A stretch of DNA of 5,684 bases from Deltaproteobacteria bacterium (GCA_021779275.1 JAJYAX010000123.1:1-5684); one strand, 5' to 3'. Numbered from the stretch's first letter, positions 1 through 5,684 are shown. The notes: generated from the sequence alone by a model not told the origin. Translations and numbers: made by a program.

Positions 1-153
1 GTGCCAATCCTTCTTTACTGGCTGGATTCGCGGCATTCTTGTTGAGGCATTCATGTGTCCGTTCCTTATATAAATGATGTTCGCTTCTTTTCTGAGGTAC
101 TTCTTTATCGACCATTCAGCCAATATCTTTATATCTTTTTTCGATATCCGCAT
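1..153 (-). CDS. Possible 5' end of an unrecognised gene, cut by the left window edge
   Basis: Read on the minus strand from an ATG at 153-151, a frame stays open for 51 codons to the window edge. The peptide begins MRISKKDIKILAEW and is rich in Lys, Ile and Arg, as expected for an AT-rich gene. An in-frame TGA lies upstream at about 184-186, so the start cannot lie much further back. No Shine-Dalgarno sequence sits at a normal distance: the nearest purine run, GGGGAGG on the minus strand, is over 20 bases from the ATG. A second minus-strand frame, beginning MVDKEVPQK, is also open to the edge, so openness alone is weak evidence. I do not recognise the product. The low G+C compared with the other genes would fit an accessory gene. 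It could equally be non-coding sequence. Confidence 0.22.
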   Translation of the reverse strand, partial: MRISKKDIKILAEWSIKKYLRKEANIIYIRNGHMNASTRMPRIQPVKKDWH

Positions 154-614
154 TGTTGCAATATAAATGCCACTCAACCTCCCCAATCAGCAGCCATGAC
201 CACGCGGCCGCCTGTGAAAAAACTATAACCTTATATATCATATTGTTACCAAAACGATGTGTTTCTCCCTGTCACAAAAAGTCGGGGATAGTATTTGGGT
301 TCAGTTCTTCTCCGGAGGCAACTTGTCATAACTTTGACACAGCCTTCTTCCACCCACAACGAAAATGCAATAGTCATGATTTTGGCATCATTTTTCAGGA
401 GACCGTCCCGGATCGGCATCCGTGTTGTACTTTCCGGATAAACAGGGTAAAAACATGCATGATGGATTGCAGGAGGAAGGCAATCGCAGGATCAAGGCCG
501 GCAGTTACTTTTCCCTGAACTTCCCTCTCAATCCGACCAGGATCACCGAATCAGCACAGCCGGCCCGGCCTTGCAGGGAGCCGCGGCGGACAACGAAGAG
601 AAAACCGGATACTC
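154..614. other. Gene-poor, partly AT-rich leader region upstream of the nagZ-like gene
   Basis: No convincing complete gene is seen in these 461 bases. The left half is AT-rich (for example 216-250) and then shifts to the mid-50s G+C typical of the rest of the window. Open frames on both strands encode low-complexity, shadow-like peptides. A TTGACA hexamer at 334-339 has no good -10 hexamer at normal spacing. On the minus strand, TTGGTA (252-247) and TATAGT (227-222) are 19 bases apart and could be a weak promoter for the left-edge frame. A short inverted repeat (465-470 with 480-485) and a CGGAT/ATCCG repeat (409-422) are visible. The promoter of the downstream gene presumably lies here but cannot be assigned by eye. 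Confidence 0.5.
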
Positions 615-1691
615 ATGGATCTTGAAAAAAATATCGGACAACTGTTTCTCCTCGGTTTTCATGGAGACACAATCTCGGAAGATCATCCAATTGTTGCCGA
701 TATCCGGGAGAGAAATCTTGGGGGGGTTATCCTCTTTGAGCGGTTTCTTGCTCAAAACCGTGCCTGCAACAACATCATCACAGCGACCCAGGTCAAACAC
801 CTGACAACACGGCTGCACAACCTGGCGGGAGGACAACTGCTTATTGGCGTGGATCAGGAGGGGGGCCGAGTCTGCAGATTTACGGCCGGAAGGGGTTTCC
901 CCGTGTCGGCGGCCGCGGCCGAGCTGGGCGAACGGGACGATACCCTTCTCACCGGAATCCATTCTCTAACGACCGCCACGCTGCTGCGAGGGCTTGGGGT
1001 CAACCTCAATCTGGCCCCGGTTGTTGATCTGAACACCTACCGGGATAATCCGATCATAGGACGGCTGGACCGCAGTTTTTCAGCCGATACCGAAAAGGTC
1101 ATCACTCACGCAGAGGCCTGGATTACCGCCCATCGTTCGCAAAACATCCTGACCTGCCTGAAACATTTCCCGGGGCACGGCAGTTCCCGTCATGACTCTC
1201 ATCGCGGTTTCGTCGATATCTCGGAGACCTGGGGACAAGAGGAACTGCAACCATTCGCGGAACTGATCCGGCGTGGCTGTGCGGACACCATCATGACCGG
1301 TCATCTGTACAACAGTCATCTGGACCCGGAATATCCCGCCACCCTTTCCCGGCGCACCATAACGGAAATATTGCGGAACAGGCTGAATTTTCAGGGGGTG
1401 ATCATCACCGACGACCTGCAAATGAAGGCCATTACGGACCGGTACGGCCTGGAAGATGCGGTTTGCCGGGCATTCGCCGCCGGGATAGATATGGTGGTCA
1501 TCGGAAACAATCTCAACTATGACCCCGGAATCCTGCAAAAGGCCATCCGGGCCGTCATCCGAAAGGTCAAGTCAGGCGCACTGAAGGAAGATATTCTTGC
1601 CGCCGCCTTTGAACGCGTGCAGCGATTAAAGATCACGGGGGAGGCGGGCCCGCATCCAGGGTCTTGCGAACTATTCTTGCCATTTCTTTAA
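615..1691 (+). CDS. nagZ: Beta-N-acetylhexosaminidase, glycoside hydrolase family 3 (NagZ type)
   Basis: The 358-residue product is a family 3 beta-N-acetylglucosaminidase, the enzyme that removes GlcNAc from anhydromuropeptides during peptidoglycan recycling. Visible motifs in order are: an N-terminal IGQLFLLGF segment (7-15) typical of NagZ; the substrate-binding GVDQEGGRVCRF (78-89); the family signature KHFPGHG (183-189), followed by the Asp194-Ser-His196 dyad that serves as general acid/base in this family; and IITDDLQM (263-270), in which Asp266 is the expected nucleophile. There is no signal peptide or membrane segment, so it should be cytoplasmic. The length is slightly above the usual 340 or so, owing to a C-terminal tail (about 340-358) that reads through the end of the opposing kinase gene. 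The start is set by family alignment; its ribosome-binding site is weak. Related family 3 enzymes with other glucoside specificities are a less likely alternative. Confidence 0.92.
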   Translation: MDLEKNIGQLFLLGFHGDTISEDHPIVADIRERNLGGVILFERFLAQNRACNNIITATQVKHLTTRLHNLAGGQLLIGVDQEGGRVCRFTAGRGFPVSAAAAELGERDDTLLTGIHSLTTATLLRGLGVNLNLAPVVDLNTYRDNPIIGRLDRSFSADTEKVITHAEAWITAHRSQNILTCLKHFPGHGSSRHDSHRGFVDISETWGQEELQPFAELIRRGCADTIMTGHLYNSHLDPEYPATLSRRTITEILRNRLNFQGVIITDDLQMKAITDRYGLEDAVCRAFAAGIDMVVIGNNLNYDPGILQKAIRAVIRKVKSGALKEDILAAAFERVQRLKITGEAGPHPGSCELFLPFL

Positions 1692-3570
1692 ACGATAGCG
1701 GCTTCATAAAAAATGCGTCAACGCCTGCAGCATTGGCGGCATCACTGGAAAAATCCTCCTGATAGCCGGTAAACAGGATAACCGGAATATCCGGACGGAC
1801 CTCCTTCATCTTTTTACAGAGCTCAAGTCCCGTCAGATACGGCATGGTCAGATCCGTAATGACCAGGTCAAATTCAGCAGAAGATCCCGAAAACAGCAGC
1901 AACGACTCCCGGGCGGAGGTCCTGCCGGTCACCGAATACCCGAGACTCTCCAGCAACTCACCCGTGACCGCAACTATCTGTTCTTCATCATCAACAAGCA
2001 GAATCCTCTCTCCCCCTCCGACCATGTCCTCCGTATTCACCACCTGATCAAAGGAGGTGCTCTCACGGGAGACCGGCAGAAAGATGCGAAAGGTTGTGCC
2101 CCGGCCGATCTCACTCTCCACTTCCATCTCCCCTCCCTGCCGGCTGACGATGCCGTGCACCATAGCCAACCCCATTCCGGTCCCCTGGCCTTTCTGCTTG
2201 GTGGTGAAATAGGGCTCAAATATCCTGTCACGAATCGCCGGATCGATGCCGCAACCGGTGTCGGTGACGCTCAATTCCAGCCAATCCCGGTCATTATTCT
2301 GCCTGGCGCTTTTGACCAGCCGGATGGTGAGCGCCCCACTCTTTCCGGACATCGCGAAGGCGGCGTTGGTGCAGAGATTGATCAGAATCTGATGTATCTG
2401 CACCGGATCGACGGAAACCATGCCGCAGTTCTCATCGATTTCCTGGAGGATCTCTATGGTGGAGGGAAGAGTCGTGCGTATCAGCTTCATCACCTCTTTC
2501 ATAATAGGATGGATATACTGCAGGCTTTCTTTCTGCTCCGTGCTTCTCGAAAAGGTCAGGATCTGTTCAACAAGACGTCTGGCCCTCCGGGCGGCCTTCA
2601 GGATACCGTCAATGTAGCCGACAATCTCCTTTCCGCTGTCGCCTTCCTGCCGCATATGCAGCCGGATAATCTCCGAATACCCCATGATCGGTGTCAGGAC
2701 ATTATTGAAATCATGGGCAATCCCCCCAGCGAGGGTCCCAATGGCCTCCATCTTCATTGCGTGATGCAGCTGCTTTTCCAGCTTCAGCTTTTCGGTCGCA
2801 TCCCGGGCAATGACGACCACGCTGTCGATCTTTCCGGGTTTAAGTGTGACCGGGGTGCTGATCATCTCAAAGACCGTCTCCGCGCCATCTGCTCCGGGAA
2901 GCTCAACCCGCTGCATCCAGGTCGAGGAGACTCCGGATGTAAAACTCTTCGTCAGTCCGCAATTCTCACACGGACCACCGTCTCCACAAAAAATCTCCCG
3001 GCAATGCCGGCCGATGGGAGAAGAACATATTTTCCTCAAACTGTTATTTGCCCAGACGATCTTCTTATTCCGGTCAAAAAGGACAACGATATCGGGAAAT
3101 CCATCCAGAATGGCCTGCCTCTGCGCCTCACTTTTTGCCAGGGCCTTGCGGACATCCTTCAATTCGGAAAGGTCGTAGAACAGAGTTACAACGCCTGTTG
3201 TCTTTCCGTCCTCTCTCCGGGCCGCTGTCTTTCTATAGATAACCAGGCCTTCGGTCATGTTTTTATCATTGGCATACCCTTCAAAAGACAGGCCTCCCCC
3301 ATTAGCTGCGATTCTGCTGTCAATTTCTTGATATTCTGAAGAAAATCTGGTCGCCAACCGCCGGTAGACCCCTGCCTGAAATTCCTCGTTGCCGTCAACA
3401 CCCAGAAAGTCAAAAAAGGTCTTGTTGGCCCCAAGGAAACGGCCGTTGGCATCGACAAAAAATACCGGTACGGAAAGTGCATTCAGGAGAGCTTGTTCAA
3501 CCCGGATCAACTCAGCCAGATCCCCTGCGTGTTTACCGACAAGATTATCCAGCAAATTCTCTTGCTTCAT
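1633..3570 (-). CDS. Soluble PAS-PAS hybrid sensor histidine kinase with C-terminal receiver domain
   Basis: A 645-residue two-component hybrid kinase. Domains in order, numbered from the ATG at 3570, are: PAS 1 (about 20-135), PAS 2 (about 145-265), HisKA (about 272-340), HATPase (about 383-500) and receiver (about 522-638). The phosphoacceptor His286 sits in GGIAHDFNN. The ATP site has the N-box Asn402, the G1 motif DTGCGI (from Asp437), IFEPYFTTK and GTGMGLAMVHG. The receiver has its acidic pair in LLVDDE, phosphoacceptor Asp573 in ITDLTMP, Thr601 and Lys623, so all key residues are present. There are no membrane segments, so the signal should be cytoplasmic. PAS 2 carries five cysteines between 182 and 204, including a CxxC. 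No DNA-binding regulator gene adjoins it, so the partner is unknown. A longer start at 3594 is possible but has a poorer ribosome-binding site. The 3' end overlaps the nagZ-like gene by 59 bases. Confidence 0.95.
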   Translation of the reverse strand: MKQENLLDNLVGKHAGDLAELIRVEQALLNALSVPVFFVDANGRFLGANKTFFDFLGVDGNEEFQAGVYRRLATRFSSEYQEIDSRIAANGGGLSFEGYANDKNMTEGLVIYRKTAARREDGKTTGVVTLFYDLSELKDVRKALAKSEAQRQAILDGFPDIVVLFDRNKKIVWANNSLRKICSSPIGRHCREIFCGDGGPCENCGLTKSFTSGVSSTWMQRVELPGADGAETVFEMISTPVTLKPGKIDSVVVIARDATEKLKLEKQLHHAMKMEAIGTLAGGIAHDFNNVLTPIMGYSEIIRLHMRQEGDSGKEIVGYIDGILKAARRARRLVEQILTFSRSTEQKESLQYIHPIMKEVMKLIRTTLPSTIEILQEIDENCGMVSVDPVQIHQILINLCTNAAFAMSGKSGALTIRLVKSARQNNDRDWLELSVTDTGCGIDPAIRDRIFEPYFTTKQKGQGTGMGLAMVHGIVSRQGGEMEVESEIGRGTTFRIFLPVSRESTSFDQVVNTEDMVGGGERILLVDDEEQIVAVTGELLESLGYSVTGRTSARESLLLFSGSSAEFDLVITDLTMPYLTGLELCKKMKEVRPDIPVILFTGYQEDFSSDAANAAGVDAFFMKPLSFKEMARIVRKTLDAGPPPP

Positions 3571-3575
3571 TGTGG

Positions 3576-3582
3576 CCTCCCT
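3576..3582 (-). promoter_or_regulatory. Ribosome-binding site deciding the kinase start
   Basis: On the minus strand the sequence AGGGAGG lies 5 bases before the ATG at 3570-3568. This near-ideal Shine-Dalgarno match favours that ATG over the in-frame ATG eight codons upstream at 3594, where the purine-rich stretch (GGTGAGG) lies almost directly against the start codon. Confidence 0.65.
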
Positions 3583-3791
3583 GAATACAGTCATTGCCTC
3601 ACCCTGCAGTAGACTCCGTCGAAAATTTTAAGGAGCTCGCCCCGGCTCCCTCAGGGGAAAAACTCTTGCCGGATCAAGAAATGGCGGGGAAAATCGACCG
3701 GAACCGCCAGAGGGAACAAACGCATTGACACATGATGCTGAACATACCATTTCCCCGCCTCTATTTCCACACCCACTCATTGATGAGGCGC

Positions 3792-3819
3792 GAAAACTCT
3801 TTTCCGGAAAATGTACGCC
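3792..3819 (+). repeat. Imperfect copy of the 5' coding end of the DUF493 gene
   Basis: Compared base by base with 3935-3962, inside the DUF493 gene, 22 of 28 positions agree, and 18 of the first 20. In the frame starting at the ATG of 3783, codons 3792-3812 read ENSFPEN, identical to residues 6-12 of the DUF493 protein. The three differences within those seven codons are all synonymous (Phe, Pro and Asn third positions). The copies are 143 bases apart, so they lie in different frames. A shorter relative, AAAACTCTTGCCGGA, is at 3659-3673. This could be a partial duplication of an old gene start or repeated binding sites. Confidence 0.5.
3800..3811. promoter_or_regulatory. Perfect 12-base palindrome TTTTCCGGAAAA, possible operator
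   Basis: The palindrome lies inside the repeat copy and 14 bases upstream of a TTGACT hexamer that could be the -35 element for the DUF493 unit. The second copy in the coding region has lost the symmetry (TTTCCCCGAAAA). The position would suit a regulator site, but no regulator is known for it and short palindromes also arise by chance. Confidence 0.25.
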
Positions 3820-3825
3820 TTTGTC

Positions 3826-3854
3826 TTGACTCTTGCCACGACAGTCGTTACTAC
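3826..3854 (+). promoter_or_regulatory. Candidate weak promoter for the DUF493 operon
   Basis: TTGACT (3826-3831) matches the sigma-70 -35 consensus at five of six positions. At 17 bases spacing the -10 position reads TACTAC, a poor match. Transcription from here would start near 3861 and leave a leader of about 60 bases containing the tandem repeat. Confidence 0.25.
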
Positions 3855-3890
3855 TCAGGCATCTGTGAACGAAGACCTCTTTTTTACACT

Positions 3891-3920
3891 TTCGGCAACA
3901 CCTTGTTCGGCAACACCCTA
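3891..3920 (+). repeat. Tandem 15-base repeat (two units) abutting the DUF493 start codon
   Basis: TTCGGCAACACCTTG (3891-3905) is followed directly by TTCGGCAACACCCTA (3906-3920). The first 12 bases of each unit are identical. The last base of the second unit is the A of the DUF493 ATG. The repeat occupies the place where a ribosome-binding site would be expected, and none is present. In the upstream frame both units translate to FGNTL, because TTG and CTA both encode Leu. Confidence 0.7.
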
Positions 3921-4201
3921 TGGACACCTTGGAAGAAAACTCTTTCCCCGAAAACAGACGGCCTGAAATCGTCTATCCCTGTCTCTGGCACTATACGGTC
4001 ATAGGCAAGGATCCGGAGGCAATCCAGGAGGCAATTCGTACCGTCTGTGCTCCTTTTCCGGTGCGGATTTCCCGGTCTCGATCAAGTTCAGGGGGCACGT
4101 ACCTGAGCTTCAATGCGGAAATTGAAGTCACTGACGAGGCAATGCGCCTGTCAATCCACCACGTGCTGACAACCCATCCAGCCGTCAAACTCGTACTCTG
4201 A
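3920..4201 (+). CDS. DUF493 / UPF0250 family protein (YbeD-like)
   Basis: A 93-residue protein matching the small YbeD family (DUF493, PF04359). Family-like segments are: YPCLWHYTVIG (19-29), corresponding to the first strand and turn; the Ser/Gly-rich stretch ending in SSGGTYLSF (56-64); and a C-terminal helix and strand with HHVLTTHPAVKLVL (80-93). The fold in this family is ACT-like (beta-alpha-beta-beta-alpha-beta), and a regulatory or allosteric role has been suggested, but no biochemical function is established. In E. coli ybeD lies next to lipB; that neighbourhood is absent here. The start is the only ATG in frame after the TGA at 3866-3868 and has no Shine-Dalgarno sequence, so translation may be weak or depend on leader structure. 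The gene is followed after 6 bases by an unrecognised gene, probably in one operon. The family assignment is from memory of motifs. Confidence 0.8.
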   Translation: MDTLEENSFPENRRPEIVYPCLWHYTVIGKDPEAIQEAIRTVCAPFPVRISRSRSSSGGTYLSFNAEIEVTDEAMRLSIHHVLTTHPAVKLVL

Positions 4202-4207
4202 AAAATC

Positions 4208-4717
4208 ATGGATCCGGAAACTCATAACAAATCTCAACTGCTCGCGATCCTGCGTGAAGGCGTAGGACTCGTCCAGATGATTCTTTTCAAGGAACTGCGC
4301 GCCTTCCTTGGACGAAAGCAGGAAGGAGAGGATAGGCTTTATGTCTCCATGCTGGCAGGGGCCATTACCAACGAGCTTTTCGGCACCCAAAACCCTGAAC
4401 AAAAATTCCAGCTGTTCAGAGAGGAAAACAGGGCGCTGATCGAACAGGGACTGCTCGGTCTGTCTCAGGACCTCCCCGATCTCAGATCGAACATCACCGA
4501 CGCCCTGCGGGTTCAGACACTCTGCGACAGCCAGGAAGGGCACGACAGCGCAGCCTGCCTGACCAGGGCCGACGAACTGGGAATTCTGGTAAAAGACCGG
4601 GAGATCCCGCTTCCCTCCACCTTCATGACCATGATCCGGACACTGGGGGAACAACACGGTCTGATCATCCCGCCGGTCCTCATCACCCCTGAAGACGACA
4701 CGACGGTTTTACACTGA
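4208..4717 (+). CDS. Protein of unknown function, 169 residues
   Basis: I do not recognise this family. The product is acidic to neutral and appears mostly helical: amphipathic stretches at about 8-35 and 44-57, a charged segment (62-80, EQKFQLFREENRALIEQGLL), then a second half with two cysteines (106 and 117), a short PLPSTFMTMIRTLGEQHGLIIPP segment (134-156, abridged here to its ends: PLPSTF and GLIIPP) and an acidic tail. There is no signal peptide, transmembrane helix or known catalytic motif. It begins 6 bases after the DUF493 stop codon, so the two are probably co-transcribed and may act together. The start has no strong ribosome-binding site, which would fit translational coupling. 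Codon use and G+C resemble its neighbours, so it does not look newly acquired. That it is a real gene is supported by its length, its fit between neighbours and normal codon composition. Confidence 0.75.
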   Translation: MDPETHNKSQLLAILREGVGLVQMILFKELRAFLGRKQEGEDRLYVSMLAGAITNELFGTQNPEQKFQLFREENRALIEQGLLGLSQDLPDLRSNITDALRVQTLCDSQEGHDSAACLTRADELGILVKDREIPLPSTFMTMIRTLGEQHGLIIPPVLITPEDDTTVLH

Positions 4718-4724
4718 CATTCTT

Positions 4725-4745
4725 TTCAGCTGTCCATCAGCTGAA
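4725..4745. terminator. Perfect 8-base inverted repeat at the convergent boundary, possible terminator hairpin
   Basis: TTCAGCTG (4725-4732) and CAGCTGAA (4738-4745) can pair fully around a 5-base loop. The hairpin covers the pabBC stop codon and starts 7 bases after the stop of the 169-residue gene. It is the only stem-loop between the converging genes. It lacks a following T-run on either strand, so it would be a weak intrinsic terminator at best; a role in mRNA 3' end protection is also possible. Confidence 0.35.
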
Positions 4746-5684
4746 CCTGCACCACCCCGCGCACGGAATTACACAGGAAAAGGGCATCGGCCGCCCTGAG
4801 ATCCTCAATGGTGAGCACCTTCTCCCGCAAGGGCCGCTCCCCATCCCGCAGGAGATGATCGCGCATCACCCCCGCCAACAGCCCGCACCGGACAGGCGGG
4901 GTCCAACAGGCGCCCTCCTTAAAGAGAATGATATTGGTGATACACCCCTCCGTCACCTCACCGTCCGTGTTGCAAAAAATCATGTCAAAAAGGCCTTTTT
5001 CCCTGGCTGCGGCAAATTCCCGGTCATAGAGATCACGCTGTGTTGTTTTGTGATACAGCCAGGACGACTGCGCCTCCGTCCGTGTCGCAGACAGGCTGAT
5101 CCGTGGCACTTCCACTCTTTTTCCGGCAGGCGCCTCAGGGAGTTGGAGATGCGAAGGCACATCACAGTGCGCCGATGAGATCACAACTGCACCGTCCTTG
5201 GCCAGAGTAAGCCGCACCCGCCTGCCGCCCCGATCAAACTTCCGGCTCTCCTCCAGCAGCCTTTCCCTAATCAGGCCGGGAGTACAGTTGAAAAGAAAAT
5301 AAGAAGCCGAGTCCTGCAGCCTCCGCAGATGCTCCTCCAACAGGAAAAAGCCCCGGTCCGGATGGTGCAGGAGGGTCTCGATGAGCTGGAACTCCGTTAC
5401 AGGCCGGGTCAGGAACCTGCCCTTCAACAGGCACTCCCGCCACTCCTGTTCCGGATCGGAGTCATACACAATCCCCGACCCGATGCCCATCTCGCCGTGA
5501 TCGCCATGCAGGACAACCGTCCGGATGGGGACATTGAACATCGCCTCTCCGCCGGGAGCCAGATAGCCGATGGCGCCGGTATAGATCCCGCGCCGATCTT
5601 TTTCCAGCTCATTGATAATCTCCATGGTCCGGATCTTGGGCGCCCCGGTCACCGAGCCGCAGGGGAAGAGGGCCTTGAAGAAAT
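4726..5684 (-). CDS. pabBC: Aminodeoxychorismate synthase component I fused to aminodeoxychorismate lyase (PabB-PabC), N-terminus beyond the right edge
   Basis: The visible part is the C-terminal third of PabB joined to a complete PabC-like domain. PabB converts chorismate to aminodeoxychorismate, and PabC releases pyruvate to give 4-aminobenzoate for folate. The chorismate-binding part shows CGSVTGAPKIRTMEII (codons 5659 downward), FNVPIRTVV and GIGSGIVYDSDPEQEW with its conserved acidic residues. After about 85 residues comes a class IV aminotransferase fold: the FQLIETLL start, the cofactor-binding Lys in YHKTTQR (codon 5047-5049), the Glu of VTEGCITNIILF (4948-4950) and GLLAGVMRDHLL near the end. 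The frame is open through 5684 without a start, so the gene continues outside the window. The GTG at 5650-5652 is an internal Val of the TGAPK motif, not a start. Such fusions are known in several bacterial groups. Confidence is high for both domains. Confidence 0.93.
   Translation of the reverse strand, partial: FFKALFPCGSVTGAPKIRTMEIINELEKDRRGIYTGAIGYLAPGGEAMFNVPIRTVVLHGDHGEMGIGSGIVYDSDPEQEWRECLLKGRFLTRPVTEFQLIETLLHHPDRGFFLLEEHLRRLQDSASYFLFNCTPGLIRERLLEESRKFDRGGRRVRLTLAKDGAVVISSAHCDVPSHLQLPEAPAGKRVEVPRISLSATRTEAQSSWLYHKTTQRDLYDREFAAAREKGLFDMIFCNTDGEVTEGCITNIILFKEGACWTPPVRCGLLAGVMRDHLLRDGERPLREKVLTIEDLRAADALFLCNSVRGVVQVQLMDS

Larger units (their letters stand above)
3571..3919. other. Divergent spacer with repeats between the kinase and DUF493 genes
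   Basis: This 349-base region should hold the promoters of two diverging transcription units. It contains a 12-base palindrome, a tandem 15-base repeat, partial copies of the DUF493 gene's 5' coding end, a GGAGC/GCTCC inverted repeat (3632-3649) and a TTGACA at 3725-3730 with no good -10 hexamer. A 90-codon frame (3732-4004, +) crosses it and overlaps the DUF493 start out of frame. The peptide resembles no family I know and has no ribosome-binding site, so it is not called as a gene. Confidence 0.5.

Noticed and set aside
153..518. 121-codon plus-strand frame upstream of the nagZ-like gene
   Set aside because: The peptide is rich in His, Cys, Ser and Pro in a non-protein-like pattern, with no ribosome-binding site and no recognisable motif.
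910..921. Palindrome CGGCCGCGGCCG
   Set aside because: It falls within an Ala-rich coding stretch of the nagZ-like gene and is explained by GC-rich Ala codons.
2155..3339. 394-codon plus-strand open frame opposite the kinase gene
   Set aside because: It lies entirely antisense to conserved PAS, HisKA and HATPase motifs; its peptide has no family character and is explained by codon bias on the real strand.
3632..3649. GGAGC/GCTCC inverted repeat followed on the minus strand by an AT-rich stretch, as a terminator or attenuator before the kinase
   Set aside because: The stem has only five pairs with an 8-base loop, no minus-strand gene precedes it, and the following bases (TTAAAATTTT) are not a clean T-run.
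3725..3750. Perfect TTGACA followed by TACCAT as a promoter
   Set aside because: The spacing is only 14 bases, and at 17 bases the sequence is CATTTC, so no usable -10 element is present.
5650..5652. GTG as the start of the minus-strand pabBC gene
   Set aside because: The frame continues upstream to the window edge with conserved PabB residues (FFKALFPCGS), so this codon is an internal valine.

Overview
The window carries five convincing protein genes in alternating orientation and no sign of a mobile element, CRISPR array or RNA gene. Gene content suggests a Gram-negative bacterium of the former Deltaproteobacteria (Desulfobacterota). The pointers are a soluble PAS-PAS hybrid histidine kinase with a cysteine-rich PAS insert, a PabB-PabC fusion, and a DUF493 protein next to an unrecognised small gene. 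This placement is inference from gene style; no marker gene is present.

Layout. Positions 1-614 contain no convincing complete gene. The left part is AT-rich (about 41% G+C over 1-300 by hand count, about 34% over 61-180) and may hold the 5' end of a minus-strand gene running off the left edge. At 615-1691 (+) lies a cytoplasmic family 3 beta-N-acetylhexosaminidase (NagZ type). It runs head-on into a minus-strand hybrid sensor kinase (1633-3570), and the two reading frames overlap by 59 bases at their 3' ends. A 349-base divergent spacer (3571-3919) separates the kinase from a plus-strand pair: a DUF493/YbeD-like protein (3920-4201) and, 6 bases later, a 169-residue protein of unknown function (4208-4717). 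That pair converges, with only 8 bases between stop codons, on a minus-strand pabBC fusion gene (4726 to beyond the right edge), which makes 4-aminobenzoate for folate synthesis.

Working together. The genes do not form one pathway: peptidoglycan recycling, signal transduction, a small regulatory-type protein and folate synthesis sit side by side. The only clear operon candidate is the DUF493 gene with its downstream neighbour. The least explained stretch is the kinase/DUF493 spacer. It holds a perfect 12-base palindrome, a 15-base tandem repeat that runs right up to the DUF493 start codon, and a partial copy of the 5' coding end of the DUF493 gene. In one upstream reading frame both repeats differ only by synonymous changes. 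I see no recognisable new defence or mobile system here; the spacer and the 169-residue protein are the best candidates for undescribed biology.
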